Shown: positions 27,801-34,721, counted from the first letter of the stretch. The stretch: DNA of 35,591 bases from Salinivirgaceae bacterium (GCA_002869335.1 PKTE01000100.1:1-35591); one strand, 5' to 3'. Numbers and translations are program-made. Notes: generated by a model from the sequence alone, not told the origin.

Positions 27801-28015
27801 AAGGTGAAAGAAAAGGATTGGAACTTGTGGCAAAAGATATTCAGGGAGATACGAAATATGGTGCTGACAATAAAGGATTGCAGCGCATGATGACTACTAA
27901 AATTAGATTGCAAAACAGAGGTTTAAGCTTTATTTTCCATCCAAGATTGGTTAATTTTAGTACAGACATTGACCGCAAAGAGGGTAAAGCAAAAAAAGAG
28001 GAAGATGTGAAATGA
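24842..28015 (+). CDS. AsmA-like envelope protein
   Basis: A 1057-residue protein with one N-terminal membrane helix (about 12-32) and a very long, beta-rich periplasmic remainder. The early segment ALEEVEQMFDAPVKVDNVELLLFRNFPYATVELSGVSLG matches the N-terminus of AsmA-family proteins, and the repeated LxLxDxxxxTxxxxLxG-type units fit the beta-groove repeats of AsmA/TamB-type lipid-transfer proteins. Two repeated segments (NFLPKEDIKYLEGRIKF and SYIPKEDVEHITGKIDL) suggest internal duplication. Such proteins are thought to move phospholipids between membranes; the exact role here is unproven. Its TGA stop overlaps the ATG of the next gene (ATGA), showing translational coupling. A lower-complexity, Glu/Thr-rich linker lies near 700-760. 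Confidence 0.87.
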   Translation: MKAKKIIGKTFKVLLFTILSLIFLILVVAGIAFQSENTITGMALEEVEQMFDAPVKVDNVELLLFRNFPYATVELSGVSLGTTKKDSAHFESDTLLNLRKLYISIKTKPLLNNKIEIHKIEIEGFAFNYFVDSTGKGNIDFLTATDTTAVAEEDTAVVADTASSVLDMLLQNLTIRDVTVKYADETMGAAAKVHIPEMDIQGRVLNEYYKGALKGKVELSNVKFESTNAHLMNQTSLAFNLDYDDGKVKIDAIDFITDGAKLFVNGDAKMGDSIFVNMQVNLEDVNIKELSKYAPKEMLDEFGVENAEGLINIQTKVNGYYYDTLLLPQIETNITFSDFKVKTRDYPELTHLSIKGKVEVPNANDMSTMSAHFSSISIGTPKSSIDLAAKVTNFEKPQYNIQTRADITLDEFSNFLPKEDIKYLEGRIKFNFSSHGTLPADLGMNSADYFMSRTNIALEFINISTAMDSTMEFKNFNAKFAYKPSKRIELKDLSVEAPGFNVNVNNFTFMANILGKVRDMNNMGMYIDSLYLDLGETKFALKGKLQGLEKPNFDIATNLAVNIDQWLSYIPKEDVEHITGKIDLAIKTHGTIDLDSIETQMMPIAFEQTDLKLKVRDFEFAMPNDTLSKVDKLDLDFAMANDTMRLDKFHASMLGIDVWVDSTTIWNAYKAVLQENKDQTLIVNAYIKASEFDYAKFAPIIEGDSTETETESANLNQQQLLIADNSAHGPAPVQLTSELPEEEVIDTASEESFMPSYIVRGTFGMQKAVYDGMIFKDISTKFRVDDSLYVIDQFKLKAFGGEVNTSAVYDTRQDTQVIVNFKNIIKKLDIHQLLVDGKNFDQEEFTSDNITGLLTSEVDGRIILTDSFDVIYDKIIVKGDFKLENGAIYNYEPLSELSKKPIPGLKDLDSLKFKTLNSQVFIYKNNIYFPKTDIITNATDISAYGMQSFDEDYEYHLKLFLRDVFFSKNKKLLKEQGFEDNDDENTKGERKGLELVAKDIQGDTKYGADNKGLQRMMTTKIRLQNRGLSFIFHPRLVNFSTDIDRKEGKAKKEEDVK

Positions 28016-28680
28016 AAATGAGCAAGAGTCACATTATTGCTTATGCAATATCAATAGTAGTTCTTATAATTCTGGCTATTCAGATTTACAAACGCTATTT
28101 TTCCGAAAAAATAGCCCCAAAAATAGATGAGGTTCTTTTACAGAAAAGAGATATGGATATTGTATTTGGCAATGATTCAGCAAATCTTACCATGTATGTA
28201 TATGCAAGTTATCAATGTTCCTATTGTCGAAAGTTTTTTGATGAGGTTTTTCCAATACTCGAAAACAAATACATTGAATCCGGCCAATTGAATGTAATAT
28301 TCAGACCTACAGCAAGAACAGTAGGTAATGAGCGGGAAAATGCGCTAAAAGCATTGGTCTGTGTAAATAAATACGGTAATTTCACCTATCTTCATAAGCT
28401 ACTTTTGAGTAATTTTAGGGTGATGTATACCGATGAATTTATTCAAATGGTGAATAGTTTTAAAGATAAAGATCCATTTGTGGGAGAATGTATAGACGGT
28501 ACAGAAGCTAAAGACTATTTAACAGCAAATATTAAAGAATTTGAGAAACTTGAGTTTAAAGGAACGCCTACATTTGTAATTAATAACCGTGTTTATATAG
28601 GATATAGAGAAACTGAACAAATGGAAAAAATAATAGATAATCTTTTACAAAATAAAATAACATCAAATATTAATCACTAA
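28012..28680 (+). CDS. DsbA-like thioredoxin-domain protein, membrane anchored
   Basis: A 222-residue protein with an N-terminal anchor (about 5-24) and a DsbA/thioredoxin_4-type domain. Its active site is CSYC (Cys69 and Cys72) within MYVYASYQCSYCRKFFDEV, followed by the helical insertion (ALKALVCVNKYGNFTYLHKLL) and the cis-Pro loop FKGTPTFVINNRVYIGY. It should act as a periplasmic dithiol oxidase or isomerase. The start overlaps the AsmA-like stop by four bases; an in-frame ATG at 28018 is an alternative. The next gene, 11 bases on, encodes a small secreted protein with nine cysteines in its mature chain, which makes a natural candidate substrate. Cys128 or a nearby residue is an extra cysteine outside the active site. 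Confidence 0.87.
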   Translation: MKMSKSHIIAYAISIVVLIILAIQIYKRYFSEKIAPKIDEVLLQKRDMDIVFGNDSANLTMYVYASYQCSYCRKFFDEVFPILENKYIESGQLNVIFRPTARTVGNERENALKALVCVNKYGNFTYLHKLLLSNFRVMYTDEFIQMVNSFKDKDPFVGECIDGTEAKDYLTANIKEFEKLEFKGTPTFVINNRVYIGYRETEQMEKIIDNLLQNKITSNINH

Positions 28681-28691
28681 ATATCTTTACT

Positions 28692-29084
28692 ATGAAAAAA
28701 AGAATATTCTTATTACCAATCGTTTTATTAGCATCGCTAGTTGTATTCAACTGGGGTTGCGGAGAAGAGGAAGATGATGAAGATCTTTGTAAGGCATTTG
28801 AAGAAGGTATTCCAGAATCATGCGAAATACCTACAATTTGCTGTCCTACTGACGGTGCTTCTTGCTACTATGTAAACCCAGATGGCGAGAACTACTATTG
28901 TGACACTCAGTATGCTACAGATAATGATCCTGATGGTTGTGACCCTGCAATTAACCAGTATATCAATGATCATTGCGAAACAACTAAAATGTCATCTGCG
29001 GATAAAGAGGATATGCAGATTTTATTGAGCAAATACACAAAGCAATTAATGGTTGAAGCAAGTAGGGAATCTGTTTGTTTCTAG
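28692..29084 (+). CDS. Small cysteine-rich lipoprotein of unknown function
   Basis: I do not recognise this 130-residue protein. It begins with a lipoprotein signal (MKKRIFLLPIVLLASLVVF) ending NWGC, an imperfect lipobox, with Cys23 as the lipidated residue. A strongly acidic stretch follows (GEEEDDEDL), then a cysteine-rich core containing CEIPTICCPTDGASCYY, YYCDTQ, GCDPAI and HCETTK. Besides Cys23 there are nine cysteines, the last in the C-terminal VCF. An acidic run right after the lipidated Cys resembles the lipoprotein surface-export signal of Bacteroidota, so it may be displayed outside. It lies 11 bases after the DsbA-like gene and is followed by a terminator, so it is the last gene of the operon. 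Confidence 0.8.
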   Translation: MKKRIFLLPIVLLASLVVFNWGCGEEEDDEDLCKAFEEGIPESCEIPTICCPTDGASCYYVNPDGENYYCDTQYATDNDPDGCDPAINQYINDHCETTKMSSADKEDMQILLSKYTKQLMVEASRESVCF

Positions 29085-29105
29085 AATAATTATAAAATGA
29101 TAATG

Positions 29106-29133
29106 AAGGAGATCAATTTGGTCTCCTTTTTTT
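29106..29133 (+). terminator. Intrinsic terminator after the cysteine-rich lipoprotein gene
   Basis: AAGGAGA (29106-29112) pairs with TCTCCTT (29122-29128) around a nine-base loop, and the right arm runs into seven consecutive T (29127-29133). It is 22 bases after the lipoprotein stop, and its T-run reaches the stop codon of the convergent cyclase gene. Confidence 0.85.
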
Positions 29134-30649
29134 ATAGGCTTCTCAAAATATTATTAAAATCTTCATTTGGAATTACACCAGCTGGATCATTGGTATATTC
29201 ATCTTTTAAACCAAGCACAAAATACATACTTGCCTGCCCTACATTTTTAACCTCAATATCACCTCGAGGTACACAAATAAAATAATCCTTCACTAGCTCG
29301 TGTGTAGCATCCGAAATATTCACAGTATTCACAGCCCCTGCAGTTTCCATGCGCGCCGCTAAATTTACAGTATCACCCCATATATCATATGCAAACTTTC
29401 TCTCTCCAACCACTCCGGCAAACACTTCACCAGAATGAACACCAATACGGCATTCCCAAACTATATCTTTATTTAACATTCGAGGCTTATTATATTCAAA
29501 TAAGAACTGTTGAATCTCTAGAGCCGCCATTACCACATTGACGGGATGACTGTTATTTTTCATGGGCATCCCACCTGCACACATGTATGCATCTCCAATA
29601 GTTTTAATTTTTTCGATAAAGTGTTTCTCTACAATAAGATCAAACGCAGAAAACAGTTCATCCAGTGTATTAACAATTTCTGGCGGGTCAAGTTGCTTAC
29701 AAATTTTAGTAAACCCCTTAAAATCAGCAAACATAACAGTTACCGATTTATGACGCTTTGGTTTTTTCTTACCTTTTTTTAATTGATGCGCTACAATTTC
29801 AGGCAATATATTATGTAGCAACTCATCTGTTCTTTGCTTCTCTTTAGCCAACTCCTCATGCTTTTCATTTAACTGATCACGTTGAGCCTGAAGCTCCTGA
29901 TTAGCATCTTGCATTGCCTCAGTTAATGCTTTTAAGGATTCACTCTTCTCTTCAAGAAGTTTCTCAGACTCTTTAAGTTCAGTAATATCACTTTCAATCG
30001 CCACAATCCATTTCAATTTACCTTGCTCAAACACAGGTGATAGTGTTGTTTGCAGAGACTTAGACAAACCATTCTTTGTGGTAATATCAGAAACGTATTG
30101 TACAGAAACTTTATCTGTTTTGATATTCTGTAATTTTTCATTAATACCTTCTTCTCTACTGAACTCAAATATGTTTTCACCATGCAAAGCAATGAATTCC
30201 TTTCTTGTATAACCATAAATCGACTCAAACGCAGCATTTGTCCATATCAATACGCCATTGGGGTCACATATAGCAACAGAGTTATTAATTGAATTAGCTA
30301 ACTGCATTAGAGCTCTGTTAGCCATAGAAACATTGATATACTTATTTACAAAGTGTAGAATTTTTTGCCTTAAAAAGGAGACGTCGCAATTTTCATAAAG
30401 CAACTCATCTGCTATATGACTTGAAGGTAACCCAGCTACAGCCCAAATTTGGGCTGATCCTCTTACATATTTTCGAGAAAAAGAATCAATATCTTCAAAA
30501 ACAATAAGTAAGTCAAAATCATTATTAAGTTGAGCAAGTTCAGTACAATGAAAAATATTATGATAAGGAATCGCCTCCTTCAGATCAGATATGCTAAATG
30601 ATGAAGGATTGCCAAGTATTACAATCGATATCGATTTACTTGCTATCAT
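29132..30649 (-). CDS. PAS-domain class III adenylate cyclase
   Basis: A 505-residue signalling protein without membrane helices. Residues 1-105 look like a degenerate receiver domain, with alternating beta/alpha pattern and FDLLIVFEDID in place of the usual phosphoacceptor strand. A PAS domain spans about 112-225 (VAICDPNGVLIWTNAAFESIYGYTRKEF) and a coiled coil about 226-285 leads into a cyclase domain (about 300-480). Metal-binding Asp309 (MFADFKGFT) and Asp353 (TIGDAYM), base-selecting Lys349 and Asp422, and Asn429/Arg433 in WGDTVNLAARME are all present; the Lys/Asp pair favours ATP over GTP. It should make cAMP in response to the PAS or N-terminal input. Upstream lies a structured region ending in a terminator 36 bases before the ATG. 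Confidence 0.92.
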   Translation of the reverse strand: MIASKSISIVILGNPSSFSISDLKEAIPYHNIFHCTELAQLNNDFDLLIVFEDIDSFSRKYVRGSAQIWAVAGLPSSHIADELLYENCDVSFLRQKILHFVNKYINVSMANRALMQLANSINNSVAICDPNGVLIWTNAAFESIYGYTRKEFIALHGENIFEFSREEGINEKLQNIKTDKVSVQYVSDITTKNGLSKSLQTTLSPVFEQGKLKWIVAIESDITELKESEKLLEEKSESLKALTEAMQDANQELQAQRDQLNEKHEELAKEKQRTDELLHNILPEIVAHQLKKGKKKPKRHKSVTVMFADFKGFTKICKQLDPPEIVNTLDELFSAFDLIVEKHFIEKIKTIGDAYMCAGGMPMKNNSHPVNVVMAALEIQQFLFEYNKPRMLNKDIVWECRIGVHSGEVFAGVVGERKFAYDIWGDTVNLAARMETAGAVNTVNISDATHELVKDYFICVPRGDIEVKNVGQASMYFVLGLKDEYTNDPAGVIPNEDFNNILRSL

Positions 30650-30676
30650 GGTGTCTAAATATAAGAATTATTTTGC

Positions 30677-30710
30677 AAAAGAAAAGGATTCCGGTATGGA
30701 ACCGAAATCC
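30677..30710 (-). terminator. Intrinsic terminator just upstream of the cyclase gene
   Basis: On the minus strand GGATTTCGGT (30710-30701) pairs with ACCGGAATCC (30695-30686) around a five-base loop, and TTTTCTTTT follows at once. The stem is ten pairs with one G-U wobble. On the plus strand that wobble would be a C-A mismatch, which indicates the minus strand as the functional one. It lies ahead of, not behind, the cyclase gene. Confidence 0.75.
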
Positions 30711-30853
30711 TGCTAAATTGAGCGGAAGAAGCAGGATCGGGCGTAATTCTCTTGGATTCTCATAGCTGTTAACCCTAAATTGATGGCCTATCGGGAAATC
30801 TATGTATAAGTATTTGCAGACAATTGTAATAAACCTCTCAAAACCCGATCCTT
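30677..30853 (-). ncRNA. Putative structured leader or small RNA with alternative helices
   Basis: Between two minus-strand terminators lie about 170 bases with helices that cannot all form at once. Helix 1: AGGATCGGG (30852-30844) with CCCGATCCT (30741-30733). Helix 2: ATCCTGCT (30737-30730) with AGCAGGAT (30714-30707). Helix 3 is the terminator at 30710-30686. Helix 2 shares bases with both others, so helix 1 would free the terminator and helix 2 would block it. Inside helix 1, CATAG and CTATG (30805-30801 and 30765-30761) can pair. A possible promoter, TTG-N18-TAGATTTC at 30823-30795, would exclude the left arm of helix 1. I do not match it to a known riboswitch or 6S RNA. The rest of the 364-base gap 30650-31013 holds an upstream terminator and an imperfect palindrome (30931-30946). 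Confidence 0.45.
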
Positions 30854-30901
30854 AAAAAAAAACCTACCTTTAAAAAAAGCCTGTTTTGGGGAAAAGGTAG
30901 G
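30854..30901 (-). terminator. Intrinsic terminator after the T9SS protein gene
   Basis: On the minus strand CCTACCTTT (30901-30893) pairs with AAAGGTAGG (30871-30863), followed at once by nine T. The 21-base loop includes a further AAAA/TTTT pairing. It is 112 bases beyond the stop of the T9SS gene and closes the sigma-barrel-T9SS operon. Confidence 0.82.
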
Positions 30902-31013
30902 GAGCGTTCAAAGTAAGTGAGTACAAACGGTTGTGAATATTCTCAACTTTCTTTTCACTTATAAGACACAAAGAAATTAAATGGTTGTAAAAAAAATATG
31001 AAATAATTTGAAA

Positions 31014-32447
31014 TTATTTTACAACTTTCTGACTACCTGGGGGTTGATTGTCATAAAAAACAGTTATAAAATAAACTCCTTGTGGCCAGCTTTGGGTATT
31101 AAGCATACAATTATTCTCAAAACTAAAATTATTGACTGAAATAATTCTACCACTAGCATCGCTAATATGAATCTGTGAAATAGGAAATTCCGAACTTATG
31201 GAAAGCTGATCTTTCACTGGCACAGGATAAGCAGTAAAGCGTTCATCATTTCTCTTCAGATCTTCAATACCAACAGGAGTAATTTGCGTGCTTGTAACAT
31301 TAAACTCAGTAAATACTGGATTTTCATTGATAAATTCAAATTCTATTTTAATATATTCAGAATTTTTTCCTGGACATTCCGGCATTACATAATATGTACC
31401 TGCTGGCACTCCAACAAATTCATATCGAGCATATTCTGCCTTAATACCAAAATCAATTGGGTTTAAATTTTCATCTAACAAAAGTACATCTATTGGAATA
31501 AGATCCAGATCCAATGAAGACTCAAGCTCTACTGTTATTCTATTATCACCGTATGGGAAAAAATATGATGTTAAAGCTTGTACATCAACATCTAAAATTG
31601 CATGCACATCAGGTGTAGCAACAGCTTCTTGCCAATTAATTGTTGTACCATAATAAGTAGGAATTACTCGGGGAAAGTCATCAAATGCAATATCAGGAAT
31701 TACTTTTAAAAAGTATTTATCCGGATTACACCAAAATTGGTAATTCCCATCTTGATCAGCGTATACTGTTTTCTCAATTGTGTGATCATAAAAGTTAATC
31801 AAATGAATGTGAGCATCATATAGCGTATTACCCGGAATAGAAAGTCTACCTCTAATATAGGTATCTTCGCTAACCAACACTTCATTAATACTGGTATCAG
31901 AACAGCCCAATGGATTTGTAGTAACTAACTGAACGGTATATATTCCCTGGTCAGCATATTGATATTGAGGATTCTGCACAGTACTACCATCTTGTTGATC
32001 ACAAAAATCCCATTCATAGTTCATTAAACCTTCGAGATTATAGTTTGGCTGAAAATTTATAGTCACTGAATCTACATGTTCATACTCAAATGATGCATGG
32101 CAAGCATCAGAAGAATTCTCATGACAGATTTGAAAATTAATTATTGTAATCTCATCGAGTTTTTGTATTACAGAATCTACATATAAGTTCCATGAATCAC
32201 AGAAGCCTACTGTTTTAACATACAAAGTCCCGATTAAGTCCTTATTGTAATTAAAGTAATATACACCTTGATCATCGGTATAAACAGTATCAACAAGAAC
32301 CGTATCAATAAAAAAGTAAACAGGATGATTTTCTATGGGAGTATTCTTATCATTGATATTACTCAAAGTTCCGGTAACCTCATATTGAGCAAAAGATTGC
32401 AAATATGAAAACACTATAACAAGCGATATGATTACCCGATAAAACAT
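31014..32447 (-). CDS. Secreted PKD-domain protein with type IX sorting domain
   Basis: A 477-residue exported protein. The signal peptide is MFYRVIISLVIVFSYLQSFAQ. Two carboxypeptidase-regulatory-like beta folds are suggested by VTGTLSNINDKN (early) and IRGRLSIPGNTLYDAHIHL (about 190-210). A PKD domain near 110-190 has the NYEWDFCDQQDGSTVQNPQYQYADQG-type core and ends TNPLGCSDTSINEVLV. The last 80 residues form a type A T9SS sorting domain (FTAYPVPVKDQLSIS, ISDASGRIISVNNF, WPQGVYFITVFYDN, QKVVK), which routes it across the outer membrane to the cell surface. No catalytic motif is visible, so an adhesive or structural role is likely. It follows the barrel gene by 9 bases. Confidence 0.9.
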   Translation of the reverse strand: MFYRVIISLVIVFSYLQSFAQYEVTGTLSNINDKNTPIENHPVYFFIDTVLVDTVYTDDQGVYYFNYNKDLIGTLYVKTVGFCDSWNLYVDSVIQKLDEITIINFQICHENSSDACHASFEYEHVDSVTINFQPNYNLEGLMNYEWDFCDQQDGSTVQNPQYQYADQGIYTVQLVTTNPLGCSDTSINEVLVSEDTYIRGRLSIPGNTLYDAHIHLINFYDHTIEKTVYADQDGNYQFWCNPDKYFLKVIPDIAFDDFPRVIPTYYGTTINWQEAVATPDVHAILDVDVQALTSYFFPYGDNRITVELESSLDLDLIPIDVLLLDENLNPIDFGIKAEYARYEFVGVPAGTYYVMPECPGKNSEYIKIEFEFINENPVFTEFNVTSTQITPVGIEDLKRNDERFTAYPVPVKDQLSISSEFPISQIHISDASGRIISVNNFSFENNCMLNTQSWPQGVYFITVFYDNQPPGSQKVVK

Positions 32448-32456
32448 CGCAACAAG

Positions 32457-33497
32457 TTAATAAAAATTGTAACCAATGGCAAATCGAAAACTTAAATTCT
32501 TCCTCCGCACAAAATGCGGATTACTATACACATCCCATAAGTTGTAACGTACAATAGGTGTTAAAGTTACGTATCTTAATGACTTTAGCTTGTACCTAAA
32601 TTGCATTCTAAACGCTGCATCTGTTGTAAAACGATACAAATACTTATTTTTCAATTGTTGCAAATTATTATCATAATCCAAAGTTTTACCATTTACATAA
32701 ACCAAAGTATTAAAATAGAATCCTGCTTCCAAAGCCAAATCAAATTTCTTATACTCGAAAACATGACCAAATAAAAGTGGTATCCCAATTCTAAAATATC
32801 TGCTAATAGGTTCAGATTTAACAATTGCACTTTTCTTTTTAAACAATGTATCTGAATACAAATAAGAGGAAGTATCAATAAACATTATATAGACAGAATC
32901 TGGTAAAAGTTCAATATTCAAAAAATAAGAGGTATCAATTAAAATTGTATCGATAGTGTAAGTGTAGAAATCAGTAGAATCTATTTGGGTTACTTCTCTC
33001 GAATAGTTAATCTTCTCCTGTGCATATGATAAGTTAATCCCTGATTTTACATACCAATTCTTATAATACCAGGCGCCATGTATAAAACCATCAAAAAATG
33101 TTGTATTATCAATTGATTTTAGCGCCTCATCATAGCCAATTCTGGGTTGATATGGAAATCCTAAACCGAAACTCATACCTGCTTCAAAATCCATATTTTT
33201 AAACCCTGAAGCAGGAGCAGTTTTTACTATGCTATTCAGACCGGTAAATGAAAAAGGGGGAAGTTTGAAACTCAATTCACGAGGTGAACTTTTAGGCACG
33301 ATGTATACAGTATCGTAAATTGTAATATTACGAACAACCACGCTTCTGCCACCAATTACAGTATCGGAATATGTAGTATCAGCCTTTAAAAAAAACTTGC
33401 CCCTACTATCCTGATGAATTTTTTGAGCAAACAATGACAAACTTAGCGAGACCAGCACAAAAACGGATATAAACCTTTGCCCTTTCCCTAAAAACAT
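32457..33497 (-). CDS. Probable outer-membrane beta-barrel protein
   Basis: A 346-residue exported protein when started at the ATG at 33497, which begins a proper signal peptide (MFLGKGQRFISVFVLVSLSLSLFAQ). A longer reading would need a TTG start at 33521. After a short N-terminal segment with VRNITIYDTVYIVP, the chain alternates aromatic and polar residues (FGLGFPYQPRIGYDE, GAWYYKNWYVKSGINLSYA, YFRIGIPLLFGH, RFAIGYNFY at the end) and ends in Tyr, as expected for an outer-membrane barrel of the PorT/OmpW-like sort. The family is not identified. It is the middle gene of the unit starting with the sigma-fusion gene (125 bases upstream) and is followed 9 bases later by the T9SS protein gene. Confidence 0.72.
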   Translation of the reverse strand: MFLGKGQRFISVFVLVSLSLSLFAQKIHQDSRGKFFLKADTTYSDTVIGGRSVVVRNITIYDTVYIVPKSSPRELSFKLPPFSFTGLNSIVKTAPASGFKNMDFEAGMSFGLGFPYQPRIGYDEALKSIDNTTFFDGFIHGAWYYKNWYVKSGINLSYAQEKINYSREVTQIDSTDFYTYTIDTILIDTSYFLNIELLPDSVYIMFIDTSSYLYSDTLFKKKSAIVKSEPISRYFRIGIPLLFGHVFEYKKFDLALEAGFYFNTLVYVNGKTLDYDNNLQQLKNKYLYRFTTDAAFRMQFRYKLKSLRYVTLTPIVRYNLWDVYSNPHFVRRKNLSFRFAIGYNFY

Positions 33498-33622
33498 CAC
33501 ATGCAGTTTTAGCAGCCACAATTTAGATATTTTTTTTGTTTTGTTAATAAATTAACTACAAAAAAGCATCAGGGCAACACTGGTTTGCCAACAAATTAAT
33601 CAGAAAAGAATAAGGTGAATTT

Positions 33623-34645
33623 TTATTTCCTTAAAGAATCAACCACTCTAACACGCTCATATACAGTTATAGTGTCTTTAGCCACAACCTTAACATCCTT
33701 TAAATGAATCGCCTTAGGAGTGTTCCCTTTTAATGATTCAATATAAATTTCAGCTGGTTGGCTCAAATTTTCTATAGTTCTGGGTTGTATAAGGTCTATT
33801 CTTTCATTCTCATTCATTGTAGACGGGAGGAATGTAAGCATAGCTGTAGTTGTAGCCACCGCTACTGTTCCAACAGAATAAGTAAAAGCATTTGTTTTTA
33901 AATGAGATGCAATTTTACCGGCCATTGATGCACCTGTATTTGAGATAATTGAAATCTCCTCCGATCCACCAGCTGAAGAAATAATTTCATTCATATCAAA
34001 TGATGGTGGTGTAACCTGACCTTTATCAAAGGCCGTTTTCACCGTTTCATCAATATGCGAATATTTGCTCGCTGGCCAAAAAATGGCAAGAATTGATAAC
34101 TTTTTTATGTTCTTTAGTTTCATATTGGCTTGCTTCAATAGCTGTTTATGTAATAATACTCTGGCTCTTTTCAATTGGGTCTTTGACGTACTTGCGGTTA
34201 TATCCAAAACTTTTGCAATCTCTTTATGCTTCATTTTTTCAAAAACATACAGATTAAAAACTGCCTTTGCTTTGGCAGGTAACTCATTCATACACTCAAT
34301 TACATCATTCTGATCAATACCCGCATCTAAAATTATCCTTCGCTCTTCGGGTAGTACCTCTGTGTCTTTTTCTATCTCAACTTCCTTAATGTCATCAAAA
34401 GACTCATGGTGTGATGGTGTAAATCTGTTAGTTCTGAGTTTATTCAAAGCAACACTAACTACAATCCGTTTTAACCAGCCTTCAAAAGAACCTTTACCTT
34501 TATATTGAGTCAACCGTTCATATATCCGAATAAAACTGTCGTGAAGTAAATCCTCAGCCTCTGCTTTTGAATTGCTATACCTCAGACATATTTTGAATAA
34601 ATCCGGGGCATAAGCTGAATAAATCTCATCCAAATTCTTCTTCAC
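33623..34645 (-). CDS. ECF sigma factor fused to a membrane-spanning anti-sigma-like extension
   Basis: A 340-residue protein. Residues 1-75 are sigma region 2 (ICLRYSNSKAEAEDLLHDSF, GKGSFEGWLKRIVVSVALNKL) and about 112-172 region 4, with helix-turn-helix MKHKEIAKVLDITASTSKTQLKRARVLL (138-165). A normal ECF factor ends here. This one continues for 170 residues: a basic stretch (171-190), then HIDETVKTAFDKGQVTPPSFDMNEI (198-221), which resembles the N-terminus of Bacteroidota anti-sigma-like membrane proteins, a hydrophobic segment (about 254-274) that could cross the membrane, and a polar tail ending KDTITVYERVRVVDSLRK. The start codon is GTG (34645-34643), with a stop just upstream in frame. 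Sigma and sensor thus appear to be one chain. The barrel and T9SS genes follow in the same direction. Confidence 0.85.
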   Translation of the reverse strand: MKKNLDEIYSAYAPDLFKICLRYSNSKAEAEDLLHDSFIRIYERLTQYKGKGSFEGWLKRIVVSVALNKLRTNRFTPSHHESFDDIKEVEIEKDTEVLPEERRIILDAGIDQNDVIECMNELPAKAKAVFNLYVFEKMKHKEIAKVLDITASTSKTQLKRARVLLHKQLLKQANMKLKNIKKLSILAIFWPASKYSHIDETVKTAFDKGQVTPPSFDMNEIISSAGGSEEISIISNTGASMAGKIASHLKTNAFTYSVGTVAVATTTAMLTFLPSTMNENERIDLIQPRTIENLSQPAEIYIESLKGNTPKAIHLKDVKVVAKDTITVYERVRVVDSLRK

Positions 34646-34660
34646 AGCACTATTAGTTTC

Positions 34661-34680
34661 AGTCGTCTATAACTTCGACT
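34661..34680. promoter_or_regulatory. Small dyad upstream of the sigma-fusion gene
   Basis: AGTCG (34661-34665) and CGACT (34676-34680) are inverted with a ten-base centre, 16 bases before the GTG start. It may be an operator or part of an autoregulatory promoter. The match is short and could be chance. Confidence 0.25.
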
Positions 34681-34721
34681 CATTCAAAAGACACCAAAAA
34701 ATAAAAAGGTTGCAAAAAAAA

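Noticed and set aside
30711-30741. Signal-recognition-particle RNA, from the GGAAGAAGCAGG string on the plus strand
   Set aside because: The bases flanking the GGAA do not pair as in the conserved SRP hairpin, and the region folds better on the minus strand with wobble pairs that fail on the plus strand.
30677-30853. 6S RNA
   Set aside because: Size and a closing helix are suggestive, but I cannot see a long open central bubble and the alternative helices with a terminator fit a leader better. Not excluded without a covariance search.
33498-33521. Longer start (TTG at 33521) for the barrel protein
   Set aside because: The extra eight residues place charged and hydrophobic residues ahead of a complete signal peptide that begins at the ATG at 33497.
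33541-33600. Terminator between the sigma-fusion and barrel genes
   Set aside because: A short GGCAA/TTGCC hairpin exists on the minus strand, but the T-run follows only after seven unrelated bases, so it is unlikely to terminate efficiently.
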